A stretch of 64,000 bases of DNA from positions 1 through 64,000 of the forward strand of contig JAGHZQ010000046.1 of NCBI GenBank assembly GCA_017746715.1, written 5' to 3'. Position 1 is the first letter of the stretch; each line of letters begins with the position of its first letter. Shown here piece by piece: positions 28,869 through 39,086 of this stretch. The notes under the pieces were generated by a model, which saw nothing but the letters and a program-made list of their open reading frames with translations, ran no database searches and had not been told where the DNA came from. The stretch comes from Cyanobacteria bacterium SBLK (GTDB taxonomy: Bacteria > Cyanobacteriota > Cyanobacteriia > Cyanobacteriales > Spirulinaceae). The position numbers and the translations under genes are program-made.

Positions 28869-29312
28869 TCAAACAATTTCCCACGTTCCCCCAGCTGCTT
28901 GAATTTTTTCTTTGGCGCTTCCCGTAAAGGCAGCCGCTTTCACCGTCAGAGCAACATTCAGTTCGCCGTCTCCAAGGATTTTTAAGGGTCCGTCATTTTG
29001 GGTAACGATTCCGACTTCCATCAGGGAATCGAGGGTCACTTCAGTATTGGCAGGTAAAGAAGCGAGTCTGCGAACGTTGATAATGGTATAGTGCCGGCGA
29101 TTGATAACCGTGAAGTGTTTTAATTTGGGAACCCGTCGATATAACGGCATTTGTCCCCCTTCAAATCCCGGTTTCGTTCCCGTCCCCGATCGCGATTTCT
29201 GCCCGCGCATCCCAAATCCGCAACTTGCTCCCTGTCCGGCGGCAATCCCTCGTCCCACCCGACGAGGGCGGGTTTTCGAGCCTTTTTTTGGTTTTAAATT
29301 GTGTAGTCTCAT
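28869..29312 (-). CDS. rplO: 50S ribosomal protein L15
   Basis: 147 residues. The N-terminus [20 protein letters not shown] and the glycine-rich GAGKGASCGFG-like stretch [20 protein letters not shown] mark L15. It follows rpsE directly; no rpmD (L30) lies between them, as expected for cyanobacteria. Confidence 0.97.
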   Translation of the reverse strand: MRLHNLKPKKGSKTRPRRVGRGIAAGQGASCGFGMRGQKSRSGTGTKPGFEGGQMPLYRRVPKLKHFTVINRRHYTIINVRRLASLPANTEVTLDSLMEVGIVTQNDGPLKILGDGELNVALTVKAAAFTGSAKEKIQAAGGTWEIV

Positions 29313-29321
29313 GGGTTTGAA

Positions 29322-29849
29322 TTATGCAAAGAGTTGTTCGAGAGAAATTTCGCGTTCTCGGGCGACTTCTTTAAAGGTGCGCAAGGTTTCTAGGGCATCG
29401 ATCGCCGCCCGAGCGTTATTGAGGGGGTTATTCGAGCCGAGTTGCTTGGCGAGGATATTTTGAATTCCCGCTAATTCAAGGACAGTACGCACTGCTCCCC
29501 CAGCAATTACCCCCGTACCGGGAGCTGCAGGACGAATCATCACTTTTGCACCGCCTGCCGAACCGCGAGTCGGATGGACGATGGAATTTGCTTTAGTGAG
29601 CGAAACGTCGATGAGTTTCTTTTTCCCATCGGCAACGCCTTTGCGAACGGCACCAATGACATCGGCAGCTTTCCCTACGCCCACGCCGACTTTCCCTTTT
29701 TCATTGCCGACCACGACGATCGCCCGGAAACTGAGTTTTTTGCCGCCTTTAACCACTTTGGAAACCCGACGGATTTGAATGACCCGTTCTTGGAAGGCTT
29801 CTTCTTTTTTTGCGCGGTTATTCTTTTTCTTTTTGTTAGTCTTAGCCAT
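29322..29849 (-). CDS. rpsE: 30S ribosomal protein S5
   Basis: 175 residues. After a Lys/Asn-rich N-terminus ([19 protein letters not shown]), the dsRBD-like core has [20 protein letters not shown] and the C-terminal core has [20 protein letters not shown]. It lines the mRNA entry channel. Confidence 0.97.
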   Translation of the reverse strand: MAKTNKKKKNNRAKKEEAFQERVIQIRRVSKVVKGGKKLSFRAIVVVGNEKGKVGVGVGKAADVIGAVRKGVADGKKKLIDVSLTKANSIVHPTRGSAGGAKVMIRPAAPGTGVIAGGAVRTVLELAGIQNILAKQLGSNNPLNNARAAIDALETLRTFKEVAREREISLEQLFA

Positions 29850-29887
29850 ATTTTCTATAACGGGTAATGGGGTATGGGATATAGGAA

Positions 29888-30250
29888 TTAAAATTCGAGT
29901 CCTGCTTCTCGGGCGGCATCGGCAAGAGCTTTAATGCGACCGTGATAGAGATTGCCGCCGCGATCGAAAACTACGTTTTTGATCCCTTTTGCTTGCAGGC
30001 GATCGGCCACTAATTTCCCGACAGCGATCGAGGCTTCGCAAGTATTTTTGGATTCGAGTTGGCTTTTGAGTTCTTTATCGACAGTTGAAGCCGAAACAAT
30101 GGTATGTTGGGCTATATCGTCGATCGCCTGAACGTAAATGTGATTGTTAGAACGAAAAACCGCTAAGCGAGGGCGTTCTGCAGTTCCGCTTAATTTTTTC
30201 CGCAACCGCCGATGGCGACGGCGAACGGATTCTTTGCGAGTCAGTTTCAT
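29888..30250 (-). CDS. rplR: 50S ribosomal protein L18
   Basis: 120 residues from the ATG at 30250 ([20 protein letters not shown]). The core [20 protein letters not shown] and [20 protein letters not shown] bind 5S rRNA. The upstream frame to 30415 is the end of rplF in another frame and is not used. Confidence 0.97.
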   Translation of the reverse strand: MKLTRKESVRRRHRRLRKKLSGTAERPRLAVFRSNNHIYVQAIDDIAQHTIVSASTVDKELKSQLESKNTCEASIAVGKLVADRLQAKGIKNVVFDRGGNLYHGRIKALADAAREAGLEF

Positions 30251-30293
30251 CTTAGAGAATAGAAAATAGGAAATAGGGAGTCGAAAACTGAAA

Positions 30294-30836
30294 TTATTTC
30301 TTACCGGCTTTACCGGCTTTGCGTCTGATGTATTCGCCTTTGTAGCGGATGCCTTTGCCTTTGTAAACTTCAGGAGGACGCACGGCTCGAATTTTAGCGG
30401 CAACATTGCCGACAACTTCTTTATTAATGCCGCTAATAATCACTTCAAGACCTTTTTCAACCACCTCAAATTTAATCCCCTCCGGGGCATCGAGTTCTAC
30501 GGGCTTGCTGTAACCGACATTGAGAACCAATTTCGTCCCCTGAACTTGCGCCCGATAACCGACACCGACAATACTGAGGCGTTTTTCATAACCTTTCGAA
30601 ACTCCTTCCACCATATTGGCCACTAAAGTTCTCGATAAACCGTGGCGCTGGCGAGAGATTCTCGAATCATCTTGGCGTTGAACGAGTACCGTACCATTAT
30701 TTTGCTCGACGATCGCGGTTTCTGGGAGCACGCGATCGAGTTGTCCTTTCGGCCCTTTGACGCTAACGTGCCGTCCGTCAATGTTGACGGTTACGCCTTT
30801 GGGAATTTCTATGGGGCGTTTGCCAATACGAGACAT
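30294..30836 (-). CDS. rplF: 50S ribosomal protein L6
   Basis: 180 residues beginning [20 protein letters not shown], with the C-terminal signature [20 protein letters not shown]. It is separated from rpsH by a 143-bp spacer made of repeats, which is unusual inside this operon. Confidence 0.97.
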   Translation of the reverse strand: MSRIGKRPIEIPKGVTVNIDGRHVSVKGPKGQLDRVLPETAIVEQNNGTVLVQRQDDSRISRQRHGLSRTLVANMVEGVSKGYEKRLSIVGVGYRAQVQGTKLVLNVGYSKPVELDAPEGIKFEVVEKGLEVIISGINKEVVGNVAAKIRAVRPPEVYKGKGIRYKGEYIRRKAGKAGKK

Positions 30837-30979
30837 AATCTTTTTGTTGTTGGTTGTTGGTTGCTTGCACTGCTTGCCTTGAGGAGCGAAGTCGAAGTAT
30901 TGGTTGTTGGTTTGTCGCCATTGCTGTCAACTGTCAACTGTCAACTGTCAACTGTCAACTATCAACTATCACCTCTTGC
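30837..30979. repeat. Repeat-filled spacer between rpsH and rplF
   Basis: It holds five perfect tandem CTGTCAA heptamers (30924-30958) followed by two degenerate ones to 30972, and a block with CTTGCACTGCTTGCCTTGAG and GCGAAGTCGAAGT at about 30862-30898. Both are families seen in spacers elsewhere in the window. It interrupts an otherwise tight operon. Confidence 0.85.
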
Positions 30980-31381
30980 TTACCAGACGTAGCAAAGAAT
31001 TTCGCCACCGACGCCTTGTTTTCGGGCTTCGCGATCGGTCATGATGCCGCGATCGGTGGAGATAATGGCAATACCGATCCCGCCTAAAACCTTGGGCAGT
31101 TCTTTACGGTTTTTGTAGACCCGCAAACCGGGTTTGCTGACGCGCTTGAGGGTAGTAATGATGGGTTTGCGGTTTTTGCCCTTATATTTTAAGGACAATA
31201 CCAATTCTTTTTTTACCCCCTCTCCCACTTCTTCAAAATCCCCGATAAATCCTTCTTGCTTGAGAACGCGGGCGATATTTCGGGTCATTTTAGTCGAGGG
31301 AACGTGGGTGGTTGGATGCCGAACCGCACCGGAGTTGCGAATGCGGGTAAGCATATCGGAAATCGTGTCGTTTGTTGCCAT
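30980..31381 (-). CDS. rpsH: 30S ribosomal protein S8
   Basis: 133 residues beginning [20 protein letters not shown] and ending [20 protein letters not shown] ... GEILCYVW, the standard S8 landmarks. It follows rplE directly; rpsN (S14) is not between them, as expected in cyanobacteria. Confidence 0.97.
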   Translation of the reverse strand: MATNDTISDMLTRIRNSGAVRHPTTHVPSTKMTRNIARVLKQEGFIGDFEEVGEGVKKELVLSLKYKGKNRKPIITTLKRVSKPGLRVYKNRKELPKVLGGIGIAIISTDRGIMTDREARKQGVGGEILCYVW

Positions 31382-31445
31382 GCGCGAGTTTTTCCTCCTT
31401 GCTGTTTAGCCTAGGGTTTCAAGCCCCTAGGTTGGGGGTTCGTCC

Positions 31446-31991
31446 CTATTGGGCACGGAAGGGCATTCCCATTTCTTTGAGTAGGGCGCGTCCTTCTTCG
31501 TCGGTGTTGGCGGTGGTAATGATGGCAATATCCATACCGCGAATTTGATCGATACTGTCGTATTCGATTTCTGGGAAAATCAATTGTTCTCGCACCCCAA
31601 GGCTGTAATTCCCCCGTCCGTCAAAACTTTTGGGACTCACGCCGCGAAAGTCGCGAATGCGAGGTAGAGCGAGACTGATGAGGCGATCGAGGAAAGCATA
31701 CATTCGTTCTTGGCGCAATGTCACCATGACCCCGACGGGCATGCCTTGGCGAATTTTAAATCCGGCGATCGCTTTCTTGGCACGCGTGACTACGGGTTTT
31801 TGTCCGGTAATCGTGGCCAGTTCGCTCAAGGAAGATTCGAGGGCTTTGGCATTTTGCGAGGCTTCCCCTAAACCCCGATTAACCGTTACCTTGGTTACTT
31901 TGGGGACTTGATGGATATTTTGATAGCTAAACTGTTCCATTAATTTAGGAACAATTTTTTCTTGGTAAAGGGTTTTTAAGCGTTGAACCAT
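31446..31991 (-). CDS. rplE: 50S ribosomal protein L5
   Basis: 181 residues. [40 protein letters not shown] and the C-terminal [20 protein letters not shown] identify L5, which binds 5S rRNA and contacts the P-site tRNA. Confidence 0.97.
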   Translation of the reverse strand: MVQRLKTLYQEKIVPKLMEQFSYQNIHQVPKVTKVTVNRGLGEASQNAKALESSLSELATITGQKPVVTRAKKAIAGFKIRQGMPVGVMVTLRQERMYAFLDRLISLALPRIRDFRGVSPKSFDGRGNYSLGVREQLIFPEIEYDSIDQIRGMDIAIITTANTDEEGRALLKEMGMPFRAQ

Positions 31992-32017
31992 GATTTTGTT
32001 TGATGAATACCCAATAA

Positions 32018-32374
32018 CTAATCAATGATTTCGCCTGTTTTTTTGAGCATTCTTACCTTGCGTCCGTCTTCGGTAAACGTATAAGAAATGCGGCTGGCGA
32101 CTTTTTCTTTGCTGGAATAAAGCATCACGTTGGAACTGTGAATGGGGGCTTCAAAAGTTTCAATTCTGCCCGATTCTCCTTCCTGACGGGGTTTAACGTG
32201 TTTGGTTCTCACATTTACCCCTTGCACGACAACTTTGCTGGTTTTGGGAATGGTTTTGATAATTTCGCCCACTTTTCCTTTATCTCGACCGGAGATGACC
32301 TGAACGGTATCGCCAGTTTTGACGTGCATTTTGTAGCGCTGTACGGGTTTGGGTTTCGTGTTTCTGGCAACCAT
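32018..32374 (-). CDS. rplX: 50S ribosomal protein L24
   Basis: 118 residues with the KOW motif in [21 protein letters not shown]24 is an assembly initiator at the polypeptide exit. Its start codon immediately follows the rplN stop with no gap, so the two are probably translationally coupled. Confidence 0.97.
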   Translation of the reverse strand: MVARNTKPKPVQRYKMHVKTGDTVQVISGRDKGKVGEIIKTIPKTSKVVVQGVNVRTKHVKPRQEGESGRIETFEAPIHSSNVMLYSSKEKVASRISYTFTEDGRKVRMLKKTGEIID

Positions 32375-32743
32375 TTAAAGAACCTCCGGTGCGAGAGAGA
32401 CGATTTTGGTATAGTTTTTATCCCGCAATTCCCGCGCCACGGGTCCGAAAACACGAGTGCCTTTGGGGTTGCCGTCGGCGTTAATGATGACGGCGGCATT
32501 ATCGTCAAAGCGAATGGTCATGCCGCTATCTCGTCGCAGGGAGTGACGGGTTCTCACGATCACGGCGGTTACGATATCGGATTTTTTCACCCCTTGGTTG
32601 GGGATGGCATCTTTCACGACGGCGATAATGCGATCGCCGATGCCGCCGGTATCCCGATTTCCCGCCCCCAAAACCCGCAAGCACATCAGTTTGCGAGCGC
32701 CGCTATTGTCGGCAACATTGAGATAGGTTTGTTGTTGAATCAT
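32375..32743 (-). CDS. rplN: 50S ribosomal protein L14
   Basis: 122 residues beginning [20 protein letters not shown], with ENAAVIIN-like [20 protein letters not shown] and the terminal [10 protein letters not shown]. It abuts rplX. Confidence 0.98.
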   Translation of the reverse strand: MIQQQTYLNVADNSGARKLMCLRVLGAGNRDTGGIGDRIIAVVKDAIPNQGVKKSDIVTAVIVRTRHSLRRDSGMTIRFDDNAAVIINADGNPKGTRVFGPVARELRDKNYTKIVSLAPEVL

Positions 32744-32785
32744 GGCTTTTTTTCAATGAGCAATTATCAATAGGATGCCAATCGA

Positions 32786-33034
32786 TTATTTTTGAGTGGT
32801 TTCGAGGATTTCGGCAACCGTCCAGCGTTTGGTACGACTTAGAGGACGGGTTTCGCGAATGCGGACGCGATCGCCCTCTTGACATTTATTTTCTTCGTCG
32901 TGAGCTTTATATCTTTTGGTTTTGACGAGAATCTTGCCGTATTTGCCATGAGGGGAACGGTTTTCAATAGCAACGACAACGGTTTTTTCCATCTTGTTGC
33001 TCACGACGACACCCACTCTTTCTTTTGTTGCCAT
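32786..33034 (-). CDS. rpsQ: 30S ribosomal protein S17
   Basis: 82 residues. [20 protein letters not shown] and [20 protein letters not shown] are the OB-fold landmarks of S17. It lies six bases after rpmC. Confidence 0.97.
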   Translation of the reverse strand: MATKERVGVVVSNKMEKTVVVAIENRSPHGKYGKILVKTKRYKAHDEENKCQEGDRVRIRETRPLSRTKRWTVAEILETTQK

Positions 33035-33040
33035 AATGCT

Positions 33041-33328
33041 TTATTCCTCTTCAGTAACGGATTCTTCAGTTTCGGCAGGTTCGGTTTTGGCGGCGGGAGG
33101 TGCTTCCTCAACTCCAGAGTTTTTCCCTTCATTGAGTTCTCGTTCCCGTTCGATGGTTAGCAGTTGAGCGATCCAACGTTTGGTGTGCTTGAATTCGTGA
33201 GTTTTTTCCAATCGCCCGGTTGCTCTTTCTAAGCGGAGTTGAAAGAGTTTGCGCTTGGCGGTCAGAATTTCTTCGGCCAGGGCTTCATCGGTGAGGGCTC
33301 TGGCATCTTCAACTTTAGATAGAGCCAT
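33041..33328 (-). CDS. rpmC: 50S ribosomal protein L29 with acidic C-terminal extension
   Basis: 95 residues. The first about 70 are ordinary L29 (EEILTAKRKLFQLRLERATG, LEKTHEFKHTKRWIAQLLT). The remainder is an acidic, Ala/Pro-rich tail (EAPPAAKTEPAETEESVTEE), which makes it longer than the usual 65-75 residues. The tail is probably disordered and could lie at the exit-tunnel rim, where L29 sits. Confidence 0.96.
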   Translation of the reverse strand: MALSKVEDARALTDEALAEEILTAKRKLFQLRLERATGRLEKTHEFKHTKRWIAQLLTIERERELNEGKNSGVEEAPPAAKTEPAETEESVTEEE

Positions 33329-33366
33329 ATTAATAGTTGAGAGTTGATAAGTTGATAGTTGGATCG

Positions 33367-33786
33367 CTATTCGTCAATTTTGGGACGAACGAGAAATTTA
33401 GTTTTAATGGGCAGTTTTTGGGCGGCGAGGCGCATGGCTTCTCGAGCGATTTCTTCGGCAACGCCAGACATTTCAAACATGATCCGTCCGGGTTTGACCA
33501 CGGCAACCCAATACTCTGGAGAACCTTTTCCGGAACCCATTCGGGTTTCTGCCGGACGCATGGTGACGGGTTTATCGGGGAACACGCGAATCCAAATTTT
33601 TCCACCCCGACGAATATAACGGGTCATGGCGCGTCGGGCGGCTTCGATTTGCCGAGAGGTAATCCAACAGGGTTCGGTGGCTTGCAGGGCATAATCGCCG
33701 AAGTTAAACGTCGTGCCGCCTTTGGCTAACCCTCGCATGCGCCCGCGCTGTTGTTTGCGGAATTTTGTTCTTCTAGGACTTAACAT
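33367..33786 (-). CDS. rplP: 50S ribosomal protein L16
   Basis: 139 residues beginning [20 protein letters not shown], with the [20 protein letters not shown] segment near the peptidyl-transferase centre side. Standard length and position between rpsC and rpmC. Confidence 0.98.
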   Translation of the reverse strand: MLSPRRTKFRKQQRGRMRGLAKGGTTFNFGDYALQATEPCWITSRQIEAARRAMTRYIRRGGKIWIRVFPDKPVTMRPAETRMGSGKGSPEYWVAVVKPGRIMFEMSGVAEEIAREAMRLAAQKLPIKTKFLVRPKIDE

Positions 33787-33805
33787 GATGGTTATGGGTT
33801 AATAA

Positions 33806-34525
33806 CTATTCCGATCGATCTTCAAATTGTTGGCGGCGGCGCTGACGGCGAGAGGGAGTGTTTTGGGGTTCTTGGGGAATTTCCTCTTGACCGGGGATGA
33901 TTTCTCCTTTGAAAACCCAAACTTTAATCCCTAAAATGCCGTAAATTGTCTTGGCGGTACGGTAGGAGTAATCGACATCCGCTCTCAAGGTATGTAGAGG
34001 AACTCGTCCTTCCCGCGTCCATTCGGTGCGGGCAATCTCTGCCCCATTGAGGCGACCGCTCACTTGAATTTTGATGCCTTGAACTTCTGCCCGTTGCGCC
34101 CGTTGAATGGCTTGGCGCACGACTCGCCGGAAGGAAACCCGACGCTCGAGCTGTTGAGCGATGTACTCGCCGATCAAAACCGCATCGGCATCCACGCGAG
34201 AGACTTCAATGACATTGACGCGAATTTGACGATTGCCCCCGAGGAAGTTCTGCAAGCCCGTCCGCAGGGATTCGATGCCACTGCCGCCGCGACCGACGAC
34301 GACCCCCGGACGAGCGGTATGAATGGCTAGATCTACTTGATCGGCTTTGCGCTCGATTCTGACTTCAGAAATCCCCGCATTGCTGAGATTATTCTGAACG
34401 TAGGTGCGAATTTTGCGATCTTCTTGCAGGAGTTCCGGATAGCGTTTCTCGTCGGCGTACCAACGAGAGCGATGTTCTTTGGTAATTCCCAAGCGAAAAC
34501 CAGTTGGATGAATCTTCTGTCCCAC
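33806..34525 (-). CDS. rpsC: 30S ribosomal protein S3
   Basis: 239 residues. [20 protein letters not shown] starts it; the KH domain carries [20 protein letters not shown]; the C-terminal domain has [14 protein letters not shown] basic Gln/Arg-rich tail ends the protein. Confidence 0.98.
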   Translation of the reverse strand: MGQKIHPTGFRLGITKEHRSRWYADEKRYPELLQEDRKIRTYVQNNLSNAGISEVRIERKADQVDLAIHTARPGVVVGRGGSGIESLRTGLQNFLGGNRQIRVNVIEVSRVDADAVLIGEYIAQQLERRVSFRRVVRQAIQRAQRAEVQGIKIQVSGRLNGAEIARTEWTREGRVPLHTLRADVDYSYRTAKTIYGILGIKVWVFKGEIIPGQEEIPQEPQNTPSRRQRRRQQFEDRSE

Positions 34526-34537
34526 GAATTATTCCTC

Positions 34538-34897
34538 TTAATCCTCTAATTTCGATGCAACGGCAATGGTGACATGACAGGTCGGCTTTTGGATTTGATA
34601 GGCGCGACCTTGCGCTCTGGGGCGATATCGCTTCAGTTTGGGACCCATATCGGCATAGGCGGTGCTGACGACTAAACTCGCGCGATCGAAGCCGTTATTG
34701 TGCTCGGCGTTAGCCGCAGCCGATCGCAGGGTTTTTAAGATGGGTTCGCAAGCGCGATAGGGCATGAATTCGAGAATGATTAGGGCTTCTCGATAGGAGC
34801 GACCGCGAATTTGATCCAGCACCCGCCGCACTTTGCGAGGGGACATCCGGATATAGCGGGCTGTTGCTTTGACTTCTTCGGATAAATCGACTGCCAT
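34538..34897 (-). CDS. rplV: 50S ribosomal protein L22
   Basis: 119 residues. [20 protein letters not shown] and the beta-hairpin tip region [20 protein letters not shown], which lines the exit tunnel, identify L22. Confidence 0.97.
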   Translation of the reverse strand: MAVDLSEEVKATARYIRMSPRKVRRVLDQIRGRSYREALIILEFMPYRACEPILKTLRSAAANAEHNNGFDRASLVVSTAYADMGPKLKRYRPRAQGRAYQIQKPTCHVTIAVASKLED

Positions 34898-34933
34898 TGT
34901 TTTCTTCCTTCTGGTGTTTGACCTCGATACGAA

Positions 34934-35212
34934 CTATCGTCTGGCTTTTTTATCGCTTTTCGCGTGACCCCGGAAGGTACGGGTCGGGGCAAATTCTCCT
35001 AATTTGTGACCTACCATTTGCTCGTTGATGTAGACGGGAACGTGCTGTCTGCCATTGTGAACGGCGATGGTATGACCGACCATTTGGGGCAGAATGGTGG
35101 AGGCGCGAGACCATGTTTTGATGACTCGCTTGTCGCCTTTCGCATTCATTTTCTCGACTTTCGAGAGTAGGCTATCGGCAATAAATGGACCTTTTTTTAA
35201 AGAACGACTCAT
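34934..35212 (-). CDS. rpsS: 30S ribosomal protein S19
   Basis: 92 residues beginning [20 protein letters not shown], with [20 protein letters not shown] and the terminal [10 protein letters not shown]. Confidence 0.98.
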   Translation of the reverse strand: MSRSLKKGPFIADSLLSKVEKMNAKGDKRVIKTWSRASTILPQMVGHTIAVHNGRQHVPVYINEQMVGHKLGEFAPTRTFRGHAKSDKKARR

Positions 35213-35228
35213 AGTTAGTTAGGGGTTA

Positions 35229-36062
35229 TTATTTTTGATTGCGACGGCGGACGATCAGGCGATCGCTCGGCTTTTTCTTTTTGCGGGTTTTGCGACCGAG
35301 GGCGGGTTTACCCCAAGGGGTCACGGGTCCGCTCCGACCGATAGGGGCGCGACCTTCACCGCCACCATGGGGGTGATCCACGGGGTTCATGGCACTGCCT
35401 CGAACTTGGGGTCTGCGTCCCCGATGGCGCGATCGCCCGGCTTTCCCGAGTTTCATGTTGCGGTCTTCTGCGTTCCCCACGCGCCCCATGGTGGCATAGC
35501 ATTCTTTGCGAACCATTCGCACTTCTTTAGAAGGCAGGCGCAGAGTGACGTAATTGCCTTCTTTGGCGACCAATTGCGCGCCAGTTCCCGCTGCCCGAAC
35601 GATTTGACCGCCGCGGCCGGGGTTGAGTTCGATATTGTGAACGTCGCTACCCAAGGGAATTTTGCTGAGAGGGAGAGCGTTTCCGATTTCAAAGGGCGCG
35701 TTTTCACCAGCAGTGATGGTGGTCCCGACGGCTAATTTATCGGGGCATAAAATATAGCGCTTTTCCCCATCTTCGTATTGCACGAGGGCAATGCGAGCGT
35801 TGCGGTTGGGATCGTATTCGATCGCAATCACTTCTCCATTGATATTGCGCTTGTCCCGACGAAAATCGATGATGCGGTAAAGGCGTTTGTGACCGCCTCC
35901 TCGACGGCGAGAAGTGATAACACCGCGATTATTGCGTCCTTTTTTGCGGTGCTTGTATTTAGTAAGAGATTTCTCCGGTTTGCTCTTAGTAATCTCGGAA
36001 AAGTCAGACACGCTGGCCTGCCGAGTCCCCGGAGTCATTGGTCGAAAGATACGAATACCCAT
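35229..36062 (-). CDS. rplB: 50S ribosomal protein L2
   Basis: 277 residues. The C-terminal segment [20 protein letters not shown] contains the conserved His near the peptidyl-transferase centre; [20 protein letters not shown] is the N-terminal basic region. It is separated from rplW by a 116-bp repeat-filled spacer. Confidence 0.98.
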   Translation of the reverse strand: MGIRIFRPMTPGTRQASVSDFSEITKSKPEKSLTKYKHRKKGRNNRGVITSRRRGGGHKRLYRIIDFRRDKRNINGEVIAIEYDPNRNARIALVQYEDGEKRYILCPDKLAVGTTITAGENAPFEIGNALPLSKIPLGSDVHNIELNPGRGGQIVRAAGTGAQLVAKEGNYVTLRLPSKEVRMVRKECYATMGRVGNAEDRNMKLGKAGRSRHRGRRPQVRGSAMNPVDHPHGGGEGRAPIGRSGPVTPWGKPALGRKTRKKKKPSDRLIVRRRNQK

Positions 36063-36182
36063 TGTGGTTATTGATTATTGATTACTCCCCTCTTGGGAGG
36101 GGTTGGGGGTGGGTTGTTATCAGTGTGGGTTGTTATCAGTGTGGGTTGTTATCGGTAAAGACAAGGCATGCTTTGTCTTTAC
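36063..36182. repeat. Repeat-filled spacer between rplW and rplB, with palindrome over the rplW stop
   Basis: Three direct copies of GTGGGTTGTTATCAGT (16-bp period, 36109-36156) follow a CCCCTCTTGGGAGGGG hairpin (about 36087-36102). A 28-bp palindrome at 36155-36182, with perfect arms GTAAAGACAA and TTGTCTTTAC, ends the block. The rplW stop codon (TAA, complement of 36179-36181) lies inside the right arm. Confidence 0.85.
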
Positions 36183-36502
36183 ACTTCGGGGAAGAGGATA
36201 ATTTCATCGCCTTCGGCAAGGGTGACGATCGCTCTTTTATGCAGTGCTTTATAGCCGATGAACCGGCCGACTCTCTTTTTCTTGCGAGTCGGGTTCAAGG
36301 TATTGACTTTTACGACTTTGACATCGAAAAGACTCTCGATCGCGGCTTTGATTTCTGGCTTGGTCGCTTTGGGTTTGACATCAAAAACGTATTTGTTATA
36401 CGCCATTTGAATTGTGGCTTTTTCCGTGACTACGGGTTTGATTATCAAATCCGCCAGATCTCTGGGATCGTATTGTTTGGTTTTGTAAACTCTAGTCTTC
36501 AC
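36179..36502 (-). CDS. rplW: 50S ribosomal protein L23
   Basis: 107 residues from a GTG at 36502 ([20 protein letters not shown]). The body has [20 protein letters not shown] and the loop [20 protein letters not shown]. The start overlaps the end of rplD by 11 bp. The Shine-Dalgarno GAGGAGG lies within the last rplD codons, seven bases before the GTG, so the two genes are tightly coupled. L23 docks SRP and trigger factor at the tunnel exit. The stop codon is part of a palindromic repeat. Confidence 0.95.
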   Translation of the reverse strand: MKTRVYKTKQYDPRDLADLIIKPVVTEKATIQMAYNKYVFDVKPKATKPEIKAAIESLFDVKVVKVNTLNPTRKKKRVGRFIGYKALHKRAIVTLAEGDEIILFPEV

Positions 36503-37127
36503 CGTATACCTCCTCGATTTTGGCGATCGCCGAATGGGTTGCGATGATTTTGTCGGCATTGAGCAAGTCGTAAACATTTAAGTTGGTCGCCAAAATCATT
36601 CTGAGCTTTTTAATGTTGCGACCCGAGAGATAAACGTTTTCATTCTTTTCGCCTACCACGAGCAAAACTTTTTCGTTTTCTTCAATTCCCCATCGTTGGA
36701 ATGCCGAAATGAGTTCTTTCGTTTTCGGACGCGAAATTTGCTCGGCAAAATCTTCTACGACGATTAAATCCTCCCCGCGACTCATTAAAGCCGTTCTTAA
36801 GGCCAATCTCCGTTCTTTGCGGTTCATTTTTTGGCTGTAATCTCTGGGTTTGGGTCCGAAGATAACGCCGCCACCCCGCCATAAGGGAGAACGAATCGAT
36901 CCGGCACGGGCGCGTCCCGTTCCTTTTTGCCGCCAGGGTTTGCGTCCGCCCCCTCTCACTTCGGCACGGGTTTTGGTAGAAGCCGTTCCCTGACGGGCAT
37001 TTGCCAATTGCCGCACGACAGCGCGATGGACGATGTGAGAAGCATTTTCTTCTTTAGCAACTTTGAGTTCTAAGGTTGCTTCTCCAACCTCTTCTCCTTG
37101 CCAATTTTTAACTGCACGGGTAACCAT
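36492..37127 (-). CDS. rplD: 50S ribosomal protein L4
   Basis: 211 residues from the ATG at 37127 ([20 protein letters not shown]). The loop [20 protein letters not shown] reaches into the exit tunnel. The frame extends nine codons further upstream through repeat sequence. In some bacteria L4 represses its own operon; no comparable leader is evident here. Confidence 0.97.
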   Translation of the reverse strand: MVTRAVKNWQGEEVGEATLELKVAKEENASHIVHRAVVRQLANARQGTASTKTRAEVRGGGRKPWRQKGTGRARAGSIRSPLWRGGGVIFGPKPRDYSQKMNRKERRLALRTALMSRGEDLIVVEDFAEQISRPKTKELISAFQRWGIEENEKVLLVVGEKNENVYLSGRNIKKLRMILATNLNVYDLLNADKIIATHSAIAKIEEVYGED

Positions 37128-37264
37128 TTTTGTTTGTTGCTGGCACTGAGCCAAGCCGAAGTGTTCGTTATTTGTTTCTCCCCTCTCGGGAGAGGCTGGG
37201 GGTGGGTTGTTTGTTGTTTGGCGATCGTTAACGAATAACCAAAAACCAACAACGAATAATCAAT
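37128..37264. repeat. Repeat-filled spacer between rplC and rplD
   Basis: It shares the CCCCTCTCGGGAGAGG hairpin and the GGGGGTGGGTTGTT stretch with the rplW-rplB spacer. It also has an AGCCAAGCCGAAGTGTTCG block (about 37150-37168) related to the 5180, 30862 and 48970 repeats. Confidence 0.8.
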
Positions 37265-37909
37265 CTACTTTTTCGCTCCGACAATATTGGCAGGGGCAAT
37301 ATTCAGTAAATTTCCTGCTTTTCCAGGGATTGCACCTTTAATGAGCAAAATGTTTCTTTCTGCGTCCACTTGCACGACTTCCAGCTTGCGAACGGTGATT
37401 TTTTTTCCGCCGTAACGTCCTGCCATTTTCTTCCCGGGGTAAATGCGTCCCGGTGTGGTCCCTGCTCCCGTAGAACCGGGTAAGCGGTGGTTTTTTGAAC
37501 CGTGGGACATGGGACCGCGTCGGAAGTTGTGCCGCTTTTGATAGCCGGCAAATCCTCGTCCGATGGTTTTGCCCGATACATCCACCAGTTGTCCGGCCTC
37601 AAAAATATCGGCTTTGAGGGTTTGTCCCAATTCATAGGAAGAAGTATCTTCCACGCGATACTCTTTCAAGTGACGCAGGGGAGTCGCTCCCGATTTGTTT
37701 AAATGTCCCAATTCTGGCTTGTTAAGGGCTTTGGGCTTCACTTCGTCGTAACCGACTTGAACGGCAATATATCCGTCCGTTTCTTGGGTTTTAATTTGCG
37801 TCACCGTACAGGGCCCTGCTTGGATAACCGTTACGGGGATGGAAATTCCCGTTTCTTGGTTAAAAATTTGGGTCATGCCGAGTTTGGTACCGAGAATCCC
37901 CACTGACAT
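37265..37909 (-). CDS. rplC: 50S ribosomal protein L3, first gene of the ribosomal block
   Basis: 214 residues beginning [20 protein letters not shown], with [20 protein letters not shown] and the [20 protein letters not shown] loop that approaches the peptidyl-transferase centre. GAGAGAGG stands about eight bases before the ATG. No rpsJ precedes it, as expected for cyanobacteria. The operon promoter must lie in the 560-bp region to the right. Confidence 0.98.
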   Translation of the reverse strand: MSVGILGTKLGMTQIFNQETGISIPVTVIQAGPCTVTQIKTQETDGYIAVQVGYDEVKPKALNKPELGHLNKSGATPLRHLKEYRVEDTSSYELGQTLKADIFEAGQLVDVSGKTIGRGFAGYQKRHNFRRGPMSHGSKNHRLPGSTGAGTTPGRIYPGKKMAGRYGGKKITVRKLEVVQVDAERNILLIKGAIPGKAGNLLNIAPANIVGAKK

Positions 37910-38470
37910 GGGTTTTACCTCTCTCTTTTTCTAAACGACGTTCATCTATTGCACTTCATGCAAAACGAAGGCAATTTTATTTTTGGAATTCTTGCAATGC
38001 CTTTCAAGTTCGCCCAAAAAGTGGGCGGTGGCGATCGCAATGTCCTCCCAAGACCATAAATTTCCCAATTCTTAAATTTTGCTTGGGAAACTAAAGGGCT
38101 TCGATATTGATTTTGTTTAAAAACGCAACATTAAATTGTAGAATCGCTTAACTCCATTGAAGACTTAGGAACTTGGTCTTGGGAACTCAAAGCCCCAGTA
38201 TCTTGCAATGAAACGATATTAATGAAACGATATTAACGATATTGTTTACAAGAAAATCGTTAAAGGGGTTTCTCGATCTGCGATCGAAAAAAATACTTTT
38301 AACGTTTTAATGTCACAATCATCAACTATATCGAGTTAAGGCGCTCGTGTCAAGTCTTGGAGGAAATTTTATTTTTTGCGATGGCGATATAGATTTTTAC
38401 GAACTCGGTATCCGATGCAACCGAATCACCCTACAATAGGAAAGCAATCCTCTCCCACCCGTCAATAAAG
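37910..38470. promoter_or_regulatory. Divergent control region between rplC and ycf3, with direct repeats
   Basis: This 561-bp gene-free region separates the divergent rplC and ycf3 genes. It holds two adjacent copies of AATGAAACGATATT (38207-38220 and 38221-38234) followed by a partial AACGATATT (38235-38243). A hairpin with arms TTTCCCAA and TTGGGAAA lies at about 38065-38096. TACAAT at 38431-38436 could be a -10 box for ycf3, but I cannot pair it with a convincing -35. The direct repeats may be a regulator site; no known consensus is recognised. Confidence 0.45.
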
Positions 38471-38992
38471 ATGCCTCGGACACAGCGTAACGATAATTTT
38501 ATCGATAAAAGTTTTACGGTCATGGCAGACTTGATCCTTAAGTTACTGCCGACCAACCAAAATGCAAAGAAAGCCTTTGCTTATTATCGCGATGGCATGG
38601 CAGCACAAGCAGATGGAGAGTATGCAGAAGCTCTCGATAACTATCACGAAGCGCTCACCTTAGAAGACGATCCCAACGATCGCAGTTACATTCTCTACAA
38701 TATCGGGCTGATTCACGCCAGCAACGGCGAACACGACAAGGCTTTAGAGTTTTATCAAGAAGCGATCGATCTCAATCCGAAAATGCCCCAAGCCCTGAAT
38801 AATATTGCGGTTATCTACCATTATCAAGGAGAACACGCCAAAGATGACGGCAGGGAAGAAGAAGCCGAGGCACTGTTCGATCGCGCCGCAGAATTCTGGA
38901 AACAAGCCATTCGCATCGCCCCCAACAACTACATTGAAGCACAAAACTGGCTCAAAACCACCGGGCGCTCGGAAATTGATGTATTCTTCTAA
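38471..38992 (+). CDS. ycf3: Photosystem I assembly protein Ycf3
   Basis: 173 residues with three TPR units: residues about 35-68 ([20 protein letters not shown]), about 72-105 ([20 protein letters not shown]) and about 120-153, with the conserved insertion between the second and third ([20 protein letters not shown]). It acts as a thylakoid-associated chaperone that assembles PsaA/PsaB. It is divergent from the ribosomal block and followed by gatC. Confidence 0.96.
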   Translation: MPRTQRNDNFIDKSFTVMADLILKLLPTNQNAKKAFAYYRDGMAAQADGEYAEALDNYHEALTLEDDPNDRSYILYNIGLIHASNGEHDKALEFYQEAIDLNPKMPQALNNIAVIYHYQGEHAKDDGREEEAEALFDRAAEFWKQAIRIAPNNYIEAQNWLKTTGRSEIDVFF

Positions 38993-38999
38993 TCTCTCC

Positions 39000-39083
39000 A
39001 CCGCTTGCCCCGCCTGCCCTGAGCCGAGCCGAAGGGAGCTTTGTCGAAGGGATAACCGTTCACTGATAACTGATAACTGAAAA
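39000..39083. repeat. Short repeat cluster before gatC
   Basis: Contains CCTGAGCCGAGCCGAAGGGA and TTTGTCGAAGGGAT, of the same GCCGAAG family as at 48990-49040, then ACTGATA heptamers in tandem just before the gatC start. Confidence 0.6.
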
Positions 39084-39086
39084 AAG

